Positions 25,342 through 35,237 of a stretch of 35,319 nt of DNA are shown here, one piece after another. The translations under genes and the position numbers were made by a program. How positions within the stretch are numbered: position 1 is the stretch's first letter; every line of letters starts with the position of its first letter. Source of the stretch: Armatimonadota bacterium (GTDB lineage: Bacteria > Armatimonadota > Chthonomonadetes > Chthonomonadales > CAJBBX01); NCBI GenBank assembly GCA_026392115.1, contig JAPLCQ010000077.1:1-35319 (forward strand), written 5' to 3'. The notes beneath the pieces were generated by a model that was given only the letters and a program-made list of their open reading frames with translations, was not told the DNA's origin and ran no database searches.

Positions 25342-25378
25342 CATACGGCCCCGGAGTGCCATGCCCCGGGGCCGTATG
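25342..25378. terminator. Strong hairpin terminator between convergent genes
   Basis: A perfect 13-bp stem (CATACGGCCCCGG at 25342-25354, CCGGGGCCGTATG at 25366-25378) with an 11-nt loop starts 20 nt after the glutaminase stop and also lies downstream of the convergent SBBP gene. It has no T tract on either strand, so it may need a factor or act mainly by blocking 3'-end decay. Position and stability support a bidirectional end of transcription. Confidence 0.75.
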
Positions 25379-25384
25379 AAGCGT

Positions 25385-25402
25385 CCCGCAGCCGACTGCG
25401 GG
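25385..25402 (-). terminator. Short hairpin abutting the SBBP-protein stop codon
   Basis: A 7-bp stem (CCCGCAG at 25385-25391, CTGCGGG at 25396-25402) closes a 4-nt loop and directly touches the stop codon of the minus-strand gene (25403-25405). With the 13-bp hairpin beyond it, it makes a tandem 3'-end structure for that gene. No T tract. Confidence 0.45.
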
Positions 25403-28400
25403 CTACGGCACCACGTTGAAGGTGGCGCTCGCGCTCACCGCGGCGTACCAGGCGTCGCCCGCGAAGTCGGCGGACGCCGTGTGGGCGCCCGTGGGTTCGC
25501 CGGCCGGGATGGACCAGTTCACCGTGGCCCATCCGTCGGCGGCCACGTTGGCGGAGCCGATGACGGAGCCGTTCACCTTGAAGGTGATGGCCTTGCCGGG
25601 CTGGATCACGTAGTCGGGCAGGCTCCGCACATAGGCCCTGAGCGGATGGACCGTGCCGCGCTTGCCTGACCGGACGTAGGGCCAGACGTAGAGGTTGCCC
25701 TGCACCACGCCCAGCTTGCCGGTGTTGCTCGACGCCAGGTAGCCGCCGTCTCCGGCCCAGATCGCCTTGATGACGCGGTTTCCCGCCCCCACGCCCTCGG
25801 GCACCGTGTAGCCGAACGAGATATAGCCCCCGGAGTTGGTGACCTGCGAGCCGAGGCTCGTGCCGTCGACCTCCATCGTCATCAACTTGCCGGGGATGAT
25901 GGCGCTGGCGAGCGTGTAGAGGTAGGCCTTCAGCACGGTGTAGGTCTTGATCTTCACATTCAGGCGATCCACGACGTAGACCTTGGTGGCAACGGTCTGG
26001 CAGGTGAGGGTTGCCGTGCCCGTGGAGCCAAGGTAACTCACCTCGCCGGTGTAGATGCCCTTCAGCACGCGGCTGGCGGCGCCCGCGGTCACCGTCCAGG
26101 TCAGCACGGCCTGACCGCCGGCATCCGTTGGCGCGGAGCCGACGGAGGTCCCATTCACTGTGAACTCCACCGTGCGACCCACGAGCCACGCGGCGTCGGT
26201 GCTGCGCTTCAGGTAGGCCTTGAGCGCCACAGGCAGCGTGATGATCTGGCCGCGGTCGGGGACGTAGGCCGAAGTGGGCGCCGGAGCGACGGCGAGCACG
26301 CCGGAGCCGGAGGCCGAGCCATAGTCGGCGTTGCCGGCGAACACCACGTCCACGGGGTTGGCGCCCATCGTCAGGGTGTCACTCACGAAGTAGCTGAGAC
26401 TGGCGAGGCCGGCGGCGTCCGTGGTGGCGTGACCGACCGAGGCGCCGCTCACTGAGAAGTCGAGCTCCTCGCCGGCGATCGCCGCAAGGTCGCGGCCCCG
26501 CCGGAGCGTGGCCTTCAGAACGACGGTCTCGCCGGGCCTGCCGGCGCCGTTCGTCACGGTTACGACGGCCAGGCCGATGGTTCGCAGCTTTACGACATAG
26601 GCGTCGCTGGAGCCGCCGATGGTCGTCTGGAACGCGCCCGGCGTCACGGGGAACGCCGACGAGGCGGTGGTGCCGGAGAGGTAGACCGCGCCGGTCGGAT
26701 CGATGGCCAGGCCATTGCCCTCCTCCAGCGCCGCGCCGCCCACGAAGGTGGAGTAGGGCAGGCCGTCGCACGCGGGCGACAGGCGCGCCACGAAGGCGTC
26801 GCTGCCCCCCTGGAACACCCCGATGGCCGCGCCGGCCGTCACCGGGAAGTTGTTGGAGCCGGTCTGGCCCGCCACCACGTAGCCGGTCGGGTCCAGCACG
26901 ATGGCGCGGGCCTCGTCGGCGCCGTTGCCGCCCAGATAGGTGCTGCCCTTGAGGGTGGCGCCGGTCTTGGAGAGGTGTACGACGATGGCGTCGCGCGTGC
27001 CCTTCAGCGTGGTCTGGAACGAGGTGGGCTGCACCGGGAAGTCAGGGGACTCGGTGTATCCGGTGAAGGCCGGCTCCTGCCCGGAGTCGATGGCCATGCC
27101 GGCCCCGACATCGGCCGAGCCGCCGCCCACCAGGGTGCTCCAACTCACGCCGCTCAGGTCGTAGGGGAACCGGGTGCAGAAGGCATCGGACGGGCCCTGC
27201 CGAGCGGTCTGGAAGGCGCCCTGCGTGGTCGGGAACTGCGGCGACTGCGTGTAGCCGGAGACGATGGGCACGATGTCGATGAGGCCGATGCCCATACCCG
27301 AGTCCTCGCCGGCGCCGCCGATGTAGGTGGACGCCACGAGGACCGTTGCTGTCGGGTTGAGGACGGTCACGACCGCGTCGTAGTTGCCGTTCCACGTGGT
27401 GTCGTACGCGCCGGCCGTGGTGGGGTAGTTGGGCGACCTCGAGTAGCCGGTCACATACGGGGCTCGGTTGCTGCTCGCCGCCACGGCGGTCAGGCCGTCG
27501 TCGCCGTTCCCGCCGAGGTAGGTCGAGTAGATCAGGCTGGCGCCTGTGGGGCTCACCTTGGTGAGGAAGCCGTCGGTCGTACCGCCGCCGAAGGCCGTCT
27601 GAACGACGCCCGCGGTGGTCGGGAAGTTGGGCGAAGCCGTGCGGCCCACGACATAGGCGTCGCCGCTGTCGTCCAGCGTGATCCCGACGCCGTCGTCCGG
27701 TCCGGCGCCGCCCAGGAACGCCGAGTAGACCTGAGCGGTCCCGGAGGCGTTCAGCTTGGTGACGAAGGCGTCGATATTGAGGTTGTAGGTGACATCGAAC
27801 GAACCCGCCGACACGGGATAGGCCGCCGAGGCCGTGTTGCCGGTGAAGTAGGCCTCGCCGTCGGCGTTGACGGCGATCCCGCCGCCCGTCTCGGCTCCGG
27901 CGCCGCCTGAGAAGGTGGCCCACTCGAAGACCGGGTCGATCACGAGCCGCCGGGAGCGGTCATAGCTCCCGACCCGGAAACCGTACTCGCCGGCGCGGCC
28001 CGGGATCGGCCGGAAGCCGCCGGCCACCTGCACGCGCTTGCCGCCGACCACCTGGTAGAGGGTCGGGCGCGACTTGTGGAGATCGCCCAGCCGGGTCACC
28101 ATGCGGAGCGCGCCGGAGGGCTCGATGCGCGACCCGCGCAGGCCGTCGAGGGCCAGCCGGATGCGGGATGGATCGGCGCCGGGCTCCAGGACGAAGTCGT
28201 ACTCCGCCTGCTTCTGGTTGCCGGTGTAGACAAGGTCGATGCCCGGGTAGACCTGTCCCACTCGGACAGAGGCATAGGCGGGCATGCCTGTGCGCCACTG
28301 GGACCGGTCTCCCACGAAGCTGGAGACGGTGCCGGGCAGCTTGCCGGACGCGGCCACGACCGCGCCGGGATTGCCTCCCACCGTGCGCATGGCGAACGAG

Positions 28401-28642
28401 ACGGCTTTGGGACCCGGCTTGCCGCCGCCGCGCACAAGGGTCAACACGGCGCCTCGCTGCGAGACGGCGAGGCCGTAGCCCCGGCCTCGCGCGAGGTAGC
28501 TGCCGGACCTGCCGGATTGCACGAACTGCAATGGCAGCGAGCCATACCGGGCCTCGTTCGACAGAATGCCGTCGGGTCCGGCCCACGCCGGTGCCGCGCC
28601 GAGAACGACCGCCGCGGCTACCATGGGTGCATAGCGAATCAT
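25403..28642 (-). CDS. Secreted SBBP-repeat propeller protein with four Ig-like domains
   Basis: A 1079-residue exported protein. A signal peptide ends at AWA (residue 21). Residues 25-235 are the N-terminal domain common in SBBP proteins (VYPGIDLVYTGNQKQAEYDF; RLVIDPVFEWATFSGG). Then come seven SBBP repeats (about 238-650), each of the form STYLGGxGxDxxxxIxxDxxGxxYVxGxTxSxxFPxTxGxFQ, enough for one seven-bladed propeller. Four Ig-like domains of about 100 residues follow, each with an F/M-x-V-x-G-x-S-V/L-G strand and a closing FAGDxxY segment. No LPXTG, type IX signal or anchor is visible. Such proteins are thought to be surface or adhesion proteins; no enzymatic site is seen. I start at the ATG at 28642 (MIRYAPMVAA), preceded by GGGAGA. 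The frame is open further upstream, but without a signal peptide. Confidence 0.88.
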   Translation of the reverse strand: MIRYAPMVAAAVVLGAAPAWAGPDGILSNEARYGSLPLQFVQSGRSGSYLARGRGYGLAVSQRGAVLTLVRGGGKPGPKAVSFAMRTVGGNPGAVVAASGKLPGTVSSFVGDRSQWRTGMPAYASVRVGQVYPGIDLVYTGNQKQAEYDFVLEPGADPSRIRLALDGLRGSRIEPSGALRMVTRLGDLHKSRPTLYQVVGGKRVQVAGGFRPIPGRAGEYGFRVGSYDRSRRLVIDPVFEWATFSGGAGAETGGGIAVNADGEAYFTGNTASAAYPVSAGSFDVTYNLNIDAFVTKLNASGTAQVYSAFLGGAGPDDGVGITLDDSGDAYVVGRTASPNFPTTAGVVQTAFGGGTTDGFLTKVSPTGASLIYSTYLGGNGDDGLTAVAASSNRAPYVTGYSRSPNYPTTAGAYDTTWNGNYDAVVTVLNPTATVLVASTYIGGAGEDSGMGIGLIDIVPIVSGYTQSPQFPTTQGAFQTARQGPSDAFCTRFPYDLSGVSWSTLVGGGSADVGAGMAIDSGQEPAFTGYTESPDFPVQPTSFQTTLKGTRDAIVVHLSKTGATLKGSTYLGGNGADEARAIVLDPTGYVVAGQTGSNNFPVTAGAAIGVFQGGSDAFVARLSPACDGLPYSTFVGGAALEEGNGLAIDPTGAVYLSGTTASSAFPVTPGAFQTTIGGSSDAYVVKLRTIGLAVVTVTNGAGRPGETVVLKATLRRGRDLAAIAGEELDFSVSGASVGHATTDAAGLASLSYFVSDTLTMGANPVDVVFAGNADYGSASGSGVLAVAPAPTSAYVPDRGQIITLPVALKAYLKRSTDAAWLVGRTVEFTVNGTSVGSAPTDAGGQAVLTWTVTAGAASRVLKGIYTGEVSYLGSTGTATLTCQTVATKVYVVDRLNVKIKTYTVLKAYLYTLASAIIPGKLMTMEVDGTSLGSQVTNSGGYISFGYTVPEGVGAGNRVIKAIWAGDGGYLASSNTGKLGVVQGNLYVWPYVRSGKRGTVHPLRAYVRSLPDYVIQPGKAITFKVNGSVIGSANVAADGWATVNWSIPAGEPTGAHTASADFAGDAWYAAVSASATFNVVP

Positions 28643-28775
28643 GAGATTCTCCCGCGCGGCCGGGTATGGTCGCGCCAGCGGCGCGCCGCCCGCTTGCGGC
28701 GCTGTTACACTTCCCCGTACGGCCCGGCTCGGGCGGGCATTCCCCGCGCGCCGCTGTTCGGGCGCCCCGAATCGA

Positions 28776-28810
28776 CGAGCCGGGCGCCCCATGGGGGAGC
28801 GCCCGGCTCG
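28776..28810 (-). terminator. Hairpin terminator of the MFS gene
   Basis: A perfect 12-bp stem (CGAGCCGGGCGC at 28776-28787, GCGCCCGGCTCG at 28799-28810) with an 11-nt loop lies 34 nt past the MFS stop on the minus strand, inside the 202-bp gap before the SBBP gene. No T run of terminator type follows. It likely separates the two transcripts. I see no convincing promoter for the SBBP gene in this gap. Confidence 0.65.
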
Positions 28811-28844
28811 AGATGACCGAATGGACCGACTGCGGTGGGAGACC

Positions 28845-30218
28845 CTACTCGCCGGCCTCCAGCTTGACGGCCTGGTAGCCGCCCTTGGACTTGTCGATGA
28901 GCCACCAGATGCCGAACACAACCAGCAACGCCGCAGGTAGGATCGCAACCCGCATGAACGCGTCGCTGGATGCCTCGCCGAGGACCTTGTTCAGAGTGTC
29001 CTTGACGCCCTGGGCAGCGCTGGCCGCCGCGGCCTGCTTCTGCAGTTCGTCGAACGTGCAATTCGCCAGCGCCTTGGCGGAGGCGACCTTCGCGTTGTCG
29101 AACCACTGGCCGATCGTGGGCAGCATGAAGTAGGTGGCGATGTTGCCGGAGCAACCCATGAGGCCCAGCGCCAGCGCGCCGCCCTTGGGGAAGCGCTCGG
29201 AGGTGATGCCGAGCATGGTCGGCCACATGTAGCAGACGCCGATGCCCCAGATGGTGGCGGCGAGGAGGCCGGTGACCGGCGATGACGCCTTGGCCAGCGC
29301 CACGAGGCCCAGGGCCGCCAGCAGGCAGGAGACCCACATGAGGCCGATGGGCGAGAGCTTGTGCGCCAGCGAGCCGGCGAAGTGGCGCATGACGAACATC
29401 AGGCCGCTGACGTAGACCAGCAGCAGGATGCCCTGGAAGCCCACCAGGCGGGTGAGGGCCGAGTCGACCCACTGGCCGGGAGCCAGCTCGGAGGAGGCCG
29501 TCAGAAGCATGGCCAGGAAAAGGACGATAAAGGCCGGCCGGAACGCTTCCTTCAGCATGTCGGCGTTCGAGACGCCGGCGGCCATGCGCTCGGTGGCGGG
29601 GAACTTGGTGCTGAGGAGCATGATTCCGAAGGTGGCGGCCGGGATCAGAACGACGGCCATCTTGTACTGCCATGCCAGGCCGGCCGCGCCCATGGCGAAG
29701 CCCAGGAGGCCGCCGATGATGATGCCGCCCGGCCACCAGGCGTGCAGCACGTTCATGCGGTGGGTCTTGTCGTCAGGGTAGATCGTGGCGATCAACGGGT
29801 TGATCACCGCCTCCACCAGGCCATGGCCCAGCCCGGCGGTGAACATGCCGGCGAACAGCATCGCGTACGCGGAGCCGCCCGGCTTGGTGGTGATCGTAAT
29901 GACCGTGCCGCCGATGAAGCAGAGGCACGCCAGACCCAAGAGGCGCCCCATGCCCATGAAGTCGCAGAGCGGGCTGCCGACGAAGATAGAGATGGCGAAG
30001 CCCAGGAAGGCCGCCCCGGCCACCGCTCCGATGAGGGCGGCGGAGTGCGTCGGATCGCTCACCTTGAAGAAGATGTCCTCCATCTCCTTCAGACTACTGG
30101 CCCGGATGCTGAAGACCATGCCTGCCGTTACCAGTGCGATGACGCTCAGAAGGAACAGCTTCCCCCTGGCGAAGGTCGCACCGGTATGATCGGTATGATG
30201 CGTTGCGTCTGTGCTCAA
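28845..30218 (-). CDS. Major facilitator superfamily transporter
   Basis: A 457-residue inner-membrane permease with about twelve hydrophobic helices, starting with LFLLSVIALVTAGMVFSI (about 21-38). GSPLCDFMGMGRLLGLACL (about 81-99) is the loop 2-3 region typical of MFS proteins, and HAWWPGGIIIGGLLG lies in the fifth helix. A soluble insert of about 55 residues stands before the last helix (KVASAKALANCTFDELQKQ and a coiled alanine-rich stretch). Substrate cannot be told; sugar-type permeases of this look are frequent near glycan genes. The start is a TTG at 30218-30216, supported by the purine-rich AAAGGGGGG just upstream and by no ATG before the first helix (next in-frame Met is residue 34). 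It is divergent from the PQQ-like gene and may import products of the cluster across the convergent region, which is only a guess. Confidence 0.9.
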   Translation of the reverse strand: MSTDATHHTDHTGATFARGKLFLLSVIALVTAGMVFSIRASSLKEMEDIFFKVSDPTHSAALIGAVAGAAFLGFAISIFVGSPLCDFMGMGRLLGLACLCFIGGTVITITTKPGGSAYAMLFAGMFTAGLGHGLVEAVINPLIATIYPDDKTHRMNVLHAWWPGGIIIGGLLGFAMGAAGLAWQYKMAVVLIPAATFGIMLLSTKFPATERMAAGVSNADMLKEAFRPAFIVLFLAMLLTASSELAPGQWVDSALTRLVGFQGILLLVYVSGLMFVMRHFAGSLAHKLSPIGLMWVSCLLAALGLVALAKASSPVTGLLAATIWGIGVCYMWPTMLGITSERFPKGGALALGLMGCSGNIATYFMLPTIGQWFDNAKVASAKALANCTFDELQKQAAAASAAQGVKDTLNKVLGEASSDAFMRVAILPAALLVVFGIWWLIDKSKGGYQAVKLEAGE

Positions 30219-30261
30219 CTCGCCCCCCTTTCACGCGGTTCAGGCGCCGTCCCGCACCGAT

Positions 30262-30277
30262 GCCGGCGCTCGCCGGC
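30262..30277. promoter_or_regulatory. Inverted repeat in divergent MFS/PQQ-like intergenic region
   Basis: GCCGGC, a 4-nt spacer, and GCCGGC again form a 6-bp dyad 44 bp before the MFS start, in the 265-bp divergent gap 30219-30483. It could be an operator or a leader hairpin of the MFS mRNA. For the plus-strand gene a TATGAT at 30397-30402 could be a -10 box, but no -35 stands at a proper distance. Confidence 0.25.
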
Positions 30278-30483
30278 CAACTGGGCGCACCTGCACATGG
30301 TATTCACCGTTGCGGGCGCGTGTTCCTGCCCCCGAATCTGCATCTTCTCTACCGGTTGGCGGGTAGTTACCGCGATCCTTGGTGGGCAGTCGAACGTATG
30401 ATGGAGTCAGAGTGCACGCCCCTGACCTCCGACGGTTGTGTTCGCGTGCATCCTGCCCCACCTGACCCAAGGAGTGTCAAAGA

Positions 30484-31731
30484 ATGCGCAAGACCCTCGC
30501 ACTGGCTGCGTTGGCCGCCGTCACACTGGGCCGGCCCCTTGCGGCGCGCGCCGATGACTGGCCGCAGTGGCGCGGCAAGAGCCGCGACGGCATCTCTGCC
30601 GAGACGGGCCTGCTGAAGCAGTGGCCCGCGGGCGGCCCGGCATTGGTCTGGACGGCTACCGGGATCGGCGAGGGCTATTCCGGCCCGGCGGTCGTCGGCG
30701 CCAAGGTGTACACCATGGGCGACGTGGCCGGCTCGAGTTGCCTGCTGGCCCTCAACGCCGCCAACGGCAAGATTCACTGGACCGCCAAGATGGGCCAGCC
30801 CGGCGGCGGCGGCGGCTACGCGGGCACGCGCTGCACGCCCACCGTGGACGGCGGCATGGTCTACGGCATCAACCAGCACGGCGACGTCGTCTGCGTCAAG
30901 GCCGCCACGGGCGCCGAAGCCTGGCGCCGGCAGATGAGCGAATTCGGTGGCAAGATGATGTCCGACTGGGGTTACTCGGAGTCGCCGCTGGTGGATGGCG
31001 ACAAGCTCGTCTGCACTCCCGGCGGCCCGGGCGGAACGGTGGCGGCACTGAACAAGACCACCGGCGCCACCGTCTGGCAGAGCAAGGGCCTCACGGACTC
31101 GGCGGCCTACTCGTCGCTCATCACCGTGACCATCGGCGGCGTGAAGCAGTACATCGTCCTCACGGACCGGAGCCTGGCGGGCATCGCCCCGGCCGACGGC
31201 AGCGTGCTCTGGCGCGCCGACCGACCCGGCCGAGTGGCCGTGATCCCCACGCCAGTCTATAAGGACGGCATGTTCTTCGTCACGTCCGGCTACGGCGTCG
31301 GCTGCAACATGATCAAGGTGACCAACTCCGGCGGCGCCTTCTCGGCGCAGCAGGTCTACGCCAACACGGCCATGGCAGACCACCACGGCGGCGTGGTCCT
31401 GATCGGCGACAACGTCTACGGCCACTCGGACAGCAGCGGCTGGGTCTGCATGGAGCTGGCCACGGGCAAGGTGGTCTGGTCCGAGCGGGCCAACGCCCCC
31501 GGCAAGGGCTCCATCGCCGCGGCCGACGGCATGCTGATCGTGCGGCAGGAGGGCGGCCCGGGGACCATCGGCTTGCTGAAGGCCACCCCCGCCGGCTATC
31601 AGGAGGTCAGCCGCTTCGACCAGCCCTCGCGCAGCAGCAAGAACAGCTGGCCGCACCCCGTGATCGCCAACGGCAAGCTCTACATCCGCGACCAGGATGT
31701 GATGCTCTGCTACGACATCAAGGGCAAGTAG
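30484..31731 (+). CDS. Exported PQQ-like beta-propeller protein
   Basis: A 415-residue protein with a Sec signal peptide (cleavage near ARA, residue 23). Mature residues begin DDWPQWRG, an opening common in planctomycete-type proteins of the PQQ-like propeller group. Repeating blades contain the motif A-x-x-x-x-T-G-x-x-x-W, for example LLALNAANGKIHW, CVKAATGAEAWRR, AALNKTTGATVWQ, IAPADGSVLWRA and MELATGKVVWS. This is the BamB/PQQ propeller repeat; residues that bind PQQ and calcium in true quinoprotein dehydrogenases are not evident, so a structural or periplasmic scaffolding role is more likely than catalysis. AAGGAG (30469-30474) lies 9 nt before the ATG. It stands alone: a hairpin follows 39 nt after its stop. 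Function unknown. Confidence 0.88.
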   Translation: MRKTLALAALAAVTLGRPLAARADDWPQWRGKSRDGISAETGLLKQWPAGGPALVWTATGIGEGYSGPAVVGAKVYTMGDVAGSSCLLALNAANGKIHWTAKMGQPGGGGGYAGTRCTPTVDGGMVYGINQHGDVVCVKAATGAEAWRRQMSEFGGKMMSDWGYSESPLVDGDKLVCTPGGPGGTVAALNKTTGATVWQSKGLTDSAAYSSLITVTIGGVKQYIVLTDRSLAGIAPADGSVLWRADRPGRVAVIPTPVYKDGMFFVTSGYGVGCNMIKVTNSGGAFSAQQVYANTAMADHHGGVVLIGDNVYGHSDSSGWVCMELATGKVVWSERANAPGKGSIAAADGMLIVRQEGGPGTIGLLKATPAGYQEVSRFDQPSRSSKNSWPHPVIANGKLYIRDQDVMLCYDIKGK

Positions 31732-31770
31732 CGGCTGGTCGCATCACGGCTGCAACGCCGCTCCCGTACA

Positions 31771-31806
31771 CAGGCCGATGCTCGGAGTGATCCGCGCATC
31801 GGCCTG
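31771..31806 (+). terminator. Long tetraloop hairpin after the PQQ-like gene
   Basis: An 11-bp perfect stem (CAGGCCGATGC at 31771-31781, GCATCGGCCTG at 31796-31806) continues past one mismatch into a 4-bp stem (CGGA/TCCG) closed by GTGA, a GNRA-type loop. It lies 39 nt after the stop and 4 nt before a TTGACA element. No T tract. It probably ends the PQQ-like transcript. Confidence 0.7.
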
Positions 31807-31810
31807 ACGC

Positions 31811-31840
31811 TTGACAGCGAGGCCGGTTGCGTGGCATTCT
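31811..31840 (+). promoter_or_regulatory. Candidate promoter of the porin-amt-glnB unit
   Basis: A perfect -35 hexamer TTGACA (31811-31816) is followed after 18 bp by CATTCT (31835-31840), a poor -10 (3 of 6). It sits just behind the hairpin of the upstream gene, where a promoter for the ammonium module is expected. A sigma54 site, common for amt genes, was looked for and not found. Confidence 0.4.
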
Positions 31841-32084
31841 GATCCCACTTCCAGCCACGCGGCGCAGTCGCCGCCGGCTCCTCGGCGTTCCGAAGGCATC
31901 CTCGCCCGAGAAACGCCCCGCGCGCAGCGCCTTGCGCACCCTCCTCGGCCACCGCCCGGCCCCGCCCTGAACGGGACCATCAACGGTATTTCGGTCGGGA
32001 ACCGCCTCAGTCCGACGCTCCACGGGGTTGTGGGCCGTCTCCCTGCGGATTCGTCCGCCAACCACCACCCAAGGAGACCGAGCC
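31841..32084 (+). other. Long non-coding leader before the porin gene
   Basis: The gap 31732-32084 (353 bp) holds the terminator hairpin, the candidate promoter and then about 240 nt with no coding evidence. This leader contains small dyads, such as GGCGTT near 31887 with AACGCC near 31913, and CGGT/ACCG around 31990-32010. It ends in ACCCAAGGAG at 32067-32076. It may be a structured leader controlling the nitrogen genes. It does not match a riboswitch I can name. Confidence 0.35.
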
Positions 32085-33188
32085 ATGCCACATGTCCCGC
32101 TCGTGCGCCAGTTCGCACGCGCCATCGTCACCGCCTCCGCCCTGGCGGGGCTGGCCGCCTGCGCGGCCGCGGAAGACGCGCCGACCACCACCGTCACCGG
32201 TCTGGTCGACATCTACACTCAGGCGAGCCTCTCCCATCCGCCGTCGGGGACGCTCCTCGCCGGCCGCAGCTTCGACGTGCGCCACAGCAGCTTCGCGCTC
32301 AGCCTGGCCGAGATCAACATCACCCGTTCCACCACCGCCGCATCGCCGTTCGGCTTCACCGCGACCCTGACCGCCGGCAAGACCGCCGACCTCGTCCATG
32401 CCACCGAACCCGGCGGCGCCACCAGCTACAAGCTGCTACAGCAGCTCTACGGCACCTGGACCGGCGGCGGGACGCGCCCCGTCACCATCGACGCCGGCAA
32501 GTTCGTCACCATGATGGGCATGGAGGTGATCGAGAGCCCGCTGAACGACAACTACTCGCGCGGCCTGCTCTTCAACTACGCGATCCCCTTCTACCACATG
32601 GGCATCCGCGCCACGACCCCGCTCAGCAGCAACCTCACCGGCCAGCTCCACCTCGTGAACGGCTGGAACAACGTTGAGGACGACAACGGCGGCAAGTCGC
32701 TGGGCGTCCAGCTCAACTACAAGCCCACCGCGGCCTCCAACGTGATCCTGAACTGGATGGGCGGACCCGAGGGCGCCGGTGCGGCTCTGGCCCAGAACCT
32801 GGACGTGCAGGTCGTCGACATCGTGGCCACCGTCGGCCTTACGCCCAGGCTCAAGCTCGGCGCCAACTTCGACTACGCCTCTGCGGCGCGGTCGGCCGGC
32901 GGCGGCGGGCACTGGAACGGGCTGGCCCTGTACGGTCGCTACCAGGCCAGGGAGAACTGCGCCGTAGCCGCGCGGTTCGAGGGCTTCGATGACAGCGAAG
33001 GCCTCCGGACCGGCGCGCCTCAGACCCTCCACAGCTCCACCCTCACGCTGGAGCACGCCCAGAAGGGCGGCGGCCTCACTCGCCTGGAGTTCCGCTACGA
33101 TCACGCGGGTACGGCCTTCTTCCCGTCGTCGGCAGGCGCGTCTGGACGGCAGCATACCGTCACCATCGGCCAGACGGTGAAGTTTTAG
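32085..33188 (+). CDS. Outer-membrane beta-barrel porin-like protein (OmpL/bbp2-like)
   Basis: A 367-residue exported protein built of alternating amphipathic strands and ending in VTIGQTVKF, with the C-terminal phenylalanine that the BAM machinery recognises. The leader (1-29) ends in AAA-ED; LAAC at 23-26 also resembles a lipobox, but a lipidated barrel would be unusual. TVTGLVDIYTQASL near the mature N-terminus, DAGKFVTMMGMEVIES and NYSRGLLFNYAIPFYHMGIR are patterns of the bbp2 / OmpL-like porin family. Its place directly before amt and glnB suggests that it lets ammonium or other small nitrogen compounds across the outer membrane. AAGGAG (32071-32076) is 8 nt before the ATG at 32085, which decides the start; an in-frame ATG at 32028 has no ribosome binding site and would hide the signal peptide. 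Thirty-six bp separate it from amt. Confidence 0.75.
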   Translation: MPHVPLVRQFARAIVTASALAGLAACAAAEDAPTTTVTGLVDIYTQASLSHPPSGTLLAGRSFDVRHSSFALSLAEINITRSTTAASPFGFTATLTAGKTADLVHATEPGGATSYKLLQQLYGTWTGGGTRPVTIDAGKFVTMMGMEVIESPLNDNYSRGLLFNYAIPFYHMGIRATTPLSSNLTGQLHLVNGWNNVEDDNGGKSLGVQLNYKPTAASNVILNWMGGPEGAGAALAQNLDVQVVDIVATVGLTPRLKLGANFDYASAARSAGGGGHWNGLALYGRYQARENCAVAARFEGFDDSEGLRTGAPQTLHSSTLTLEHAQKGGGLTRLEFRYDHAGTAFFPSSAGASGRQHTVTIGQTVKF

Positions 33189-33224
33189 CGCATGCGAAAC
33201 ACATCGAGGGAAAGGGGACCCGAT

Positions 33225-35161
<1,937 letters not shown>

Positions 35162-35168
35162 CGACGGC

Positions 35169-35208
35169 AAAAAGAGCGCCCCCGATGGCCGAAGCCTTCG
35201 GGGGCGCT
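35169..35208. terminator. Bidirectional intrinsic terminator
   Basis: An 11-bp stem (AGCGCCCCCGA at 35175-35185, TCGGGGGCGCT at 35198-35208) contains a further 3-bp stem with a CGAA loop. Five A residues at 35169-35173 give a T tract on the minus strand, so it is a classical rho-independent terminator for the gene entering from the right and a hairpin end for the P-II gene. Confidence 0.85.
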
Positions 35209-35237
35209 TGGCGCGTGTGCGATGGGTTCTGCCGCGG

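Noticed and set aside
26590-27950. Regular DNA repeats that could be taken for a CRISPR or satellite array
   Set aside because: The period is about 175-180 bp, in frame, diverged at the DNA level, and encodes the SBBP propeller repeats.
30484-31731. PQQ-dependent alcohol or glucose dehydrogenase
   Set aside because: Only propeller repeats are seen; about 415 residues is short and cofactor- and calcium-binding residues are not evident.
31826-31850. Sigma54 promoter before the ammonium genes (TGGCA at 31832-31836)
   Set aside because: The -12 GC element is not found at the required spacing.
31880-31925. glnA-type glutamine riboswitch in the porin leader
   Set aside because: A CGTTCCGAAGG stretch and a GGCGTT/AACGCC dyad are suggestive, but the conserved core of that RNA is not present as I remember it. 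A covariance-model search would decide.
33192-33224. Earlier ATG for Amt at 33192
   Set aside because: No ribosome binding site stands before it, while GGGGA is well placed for 33225.
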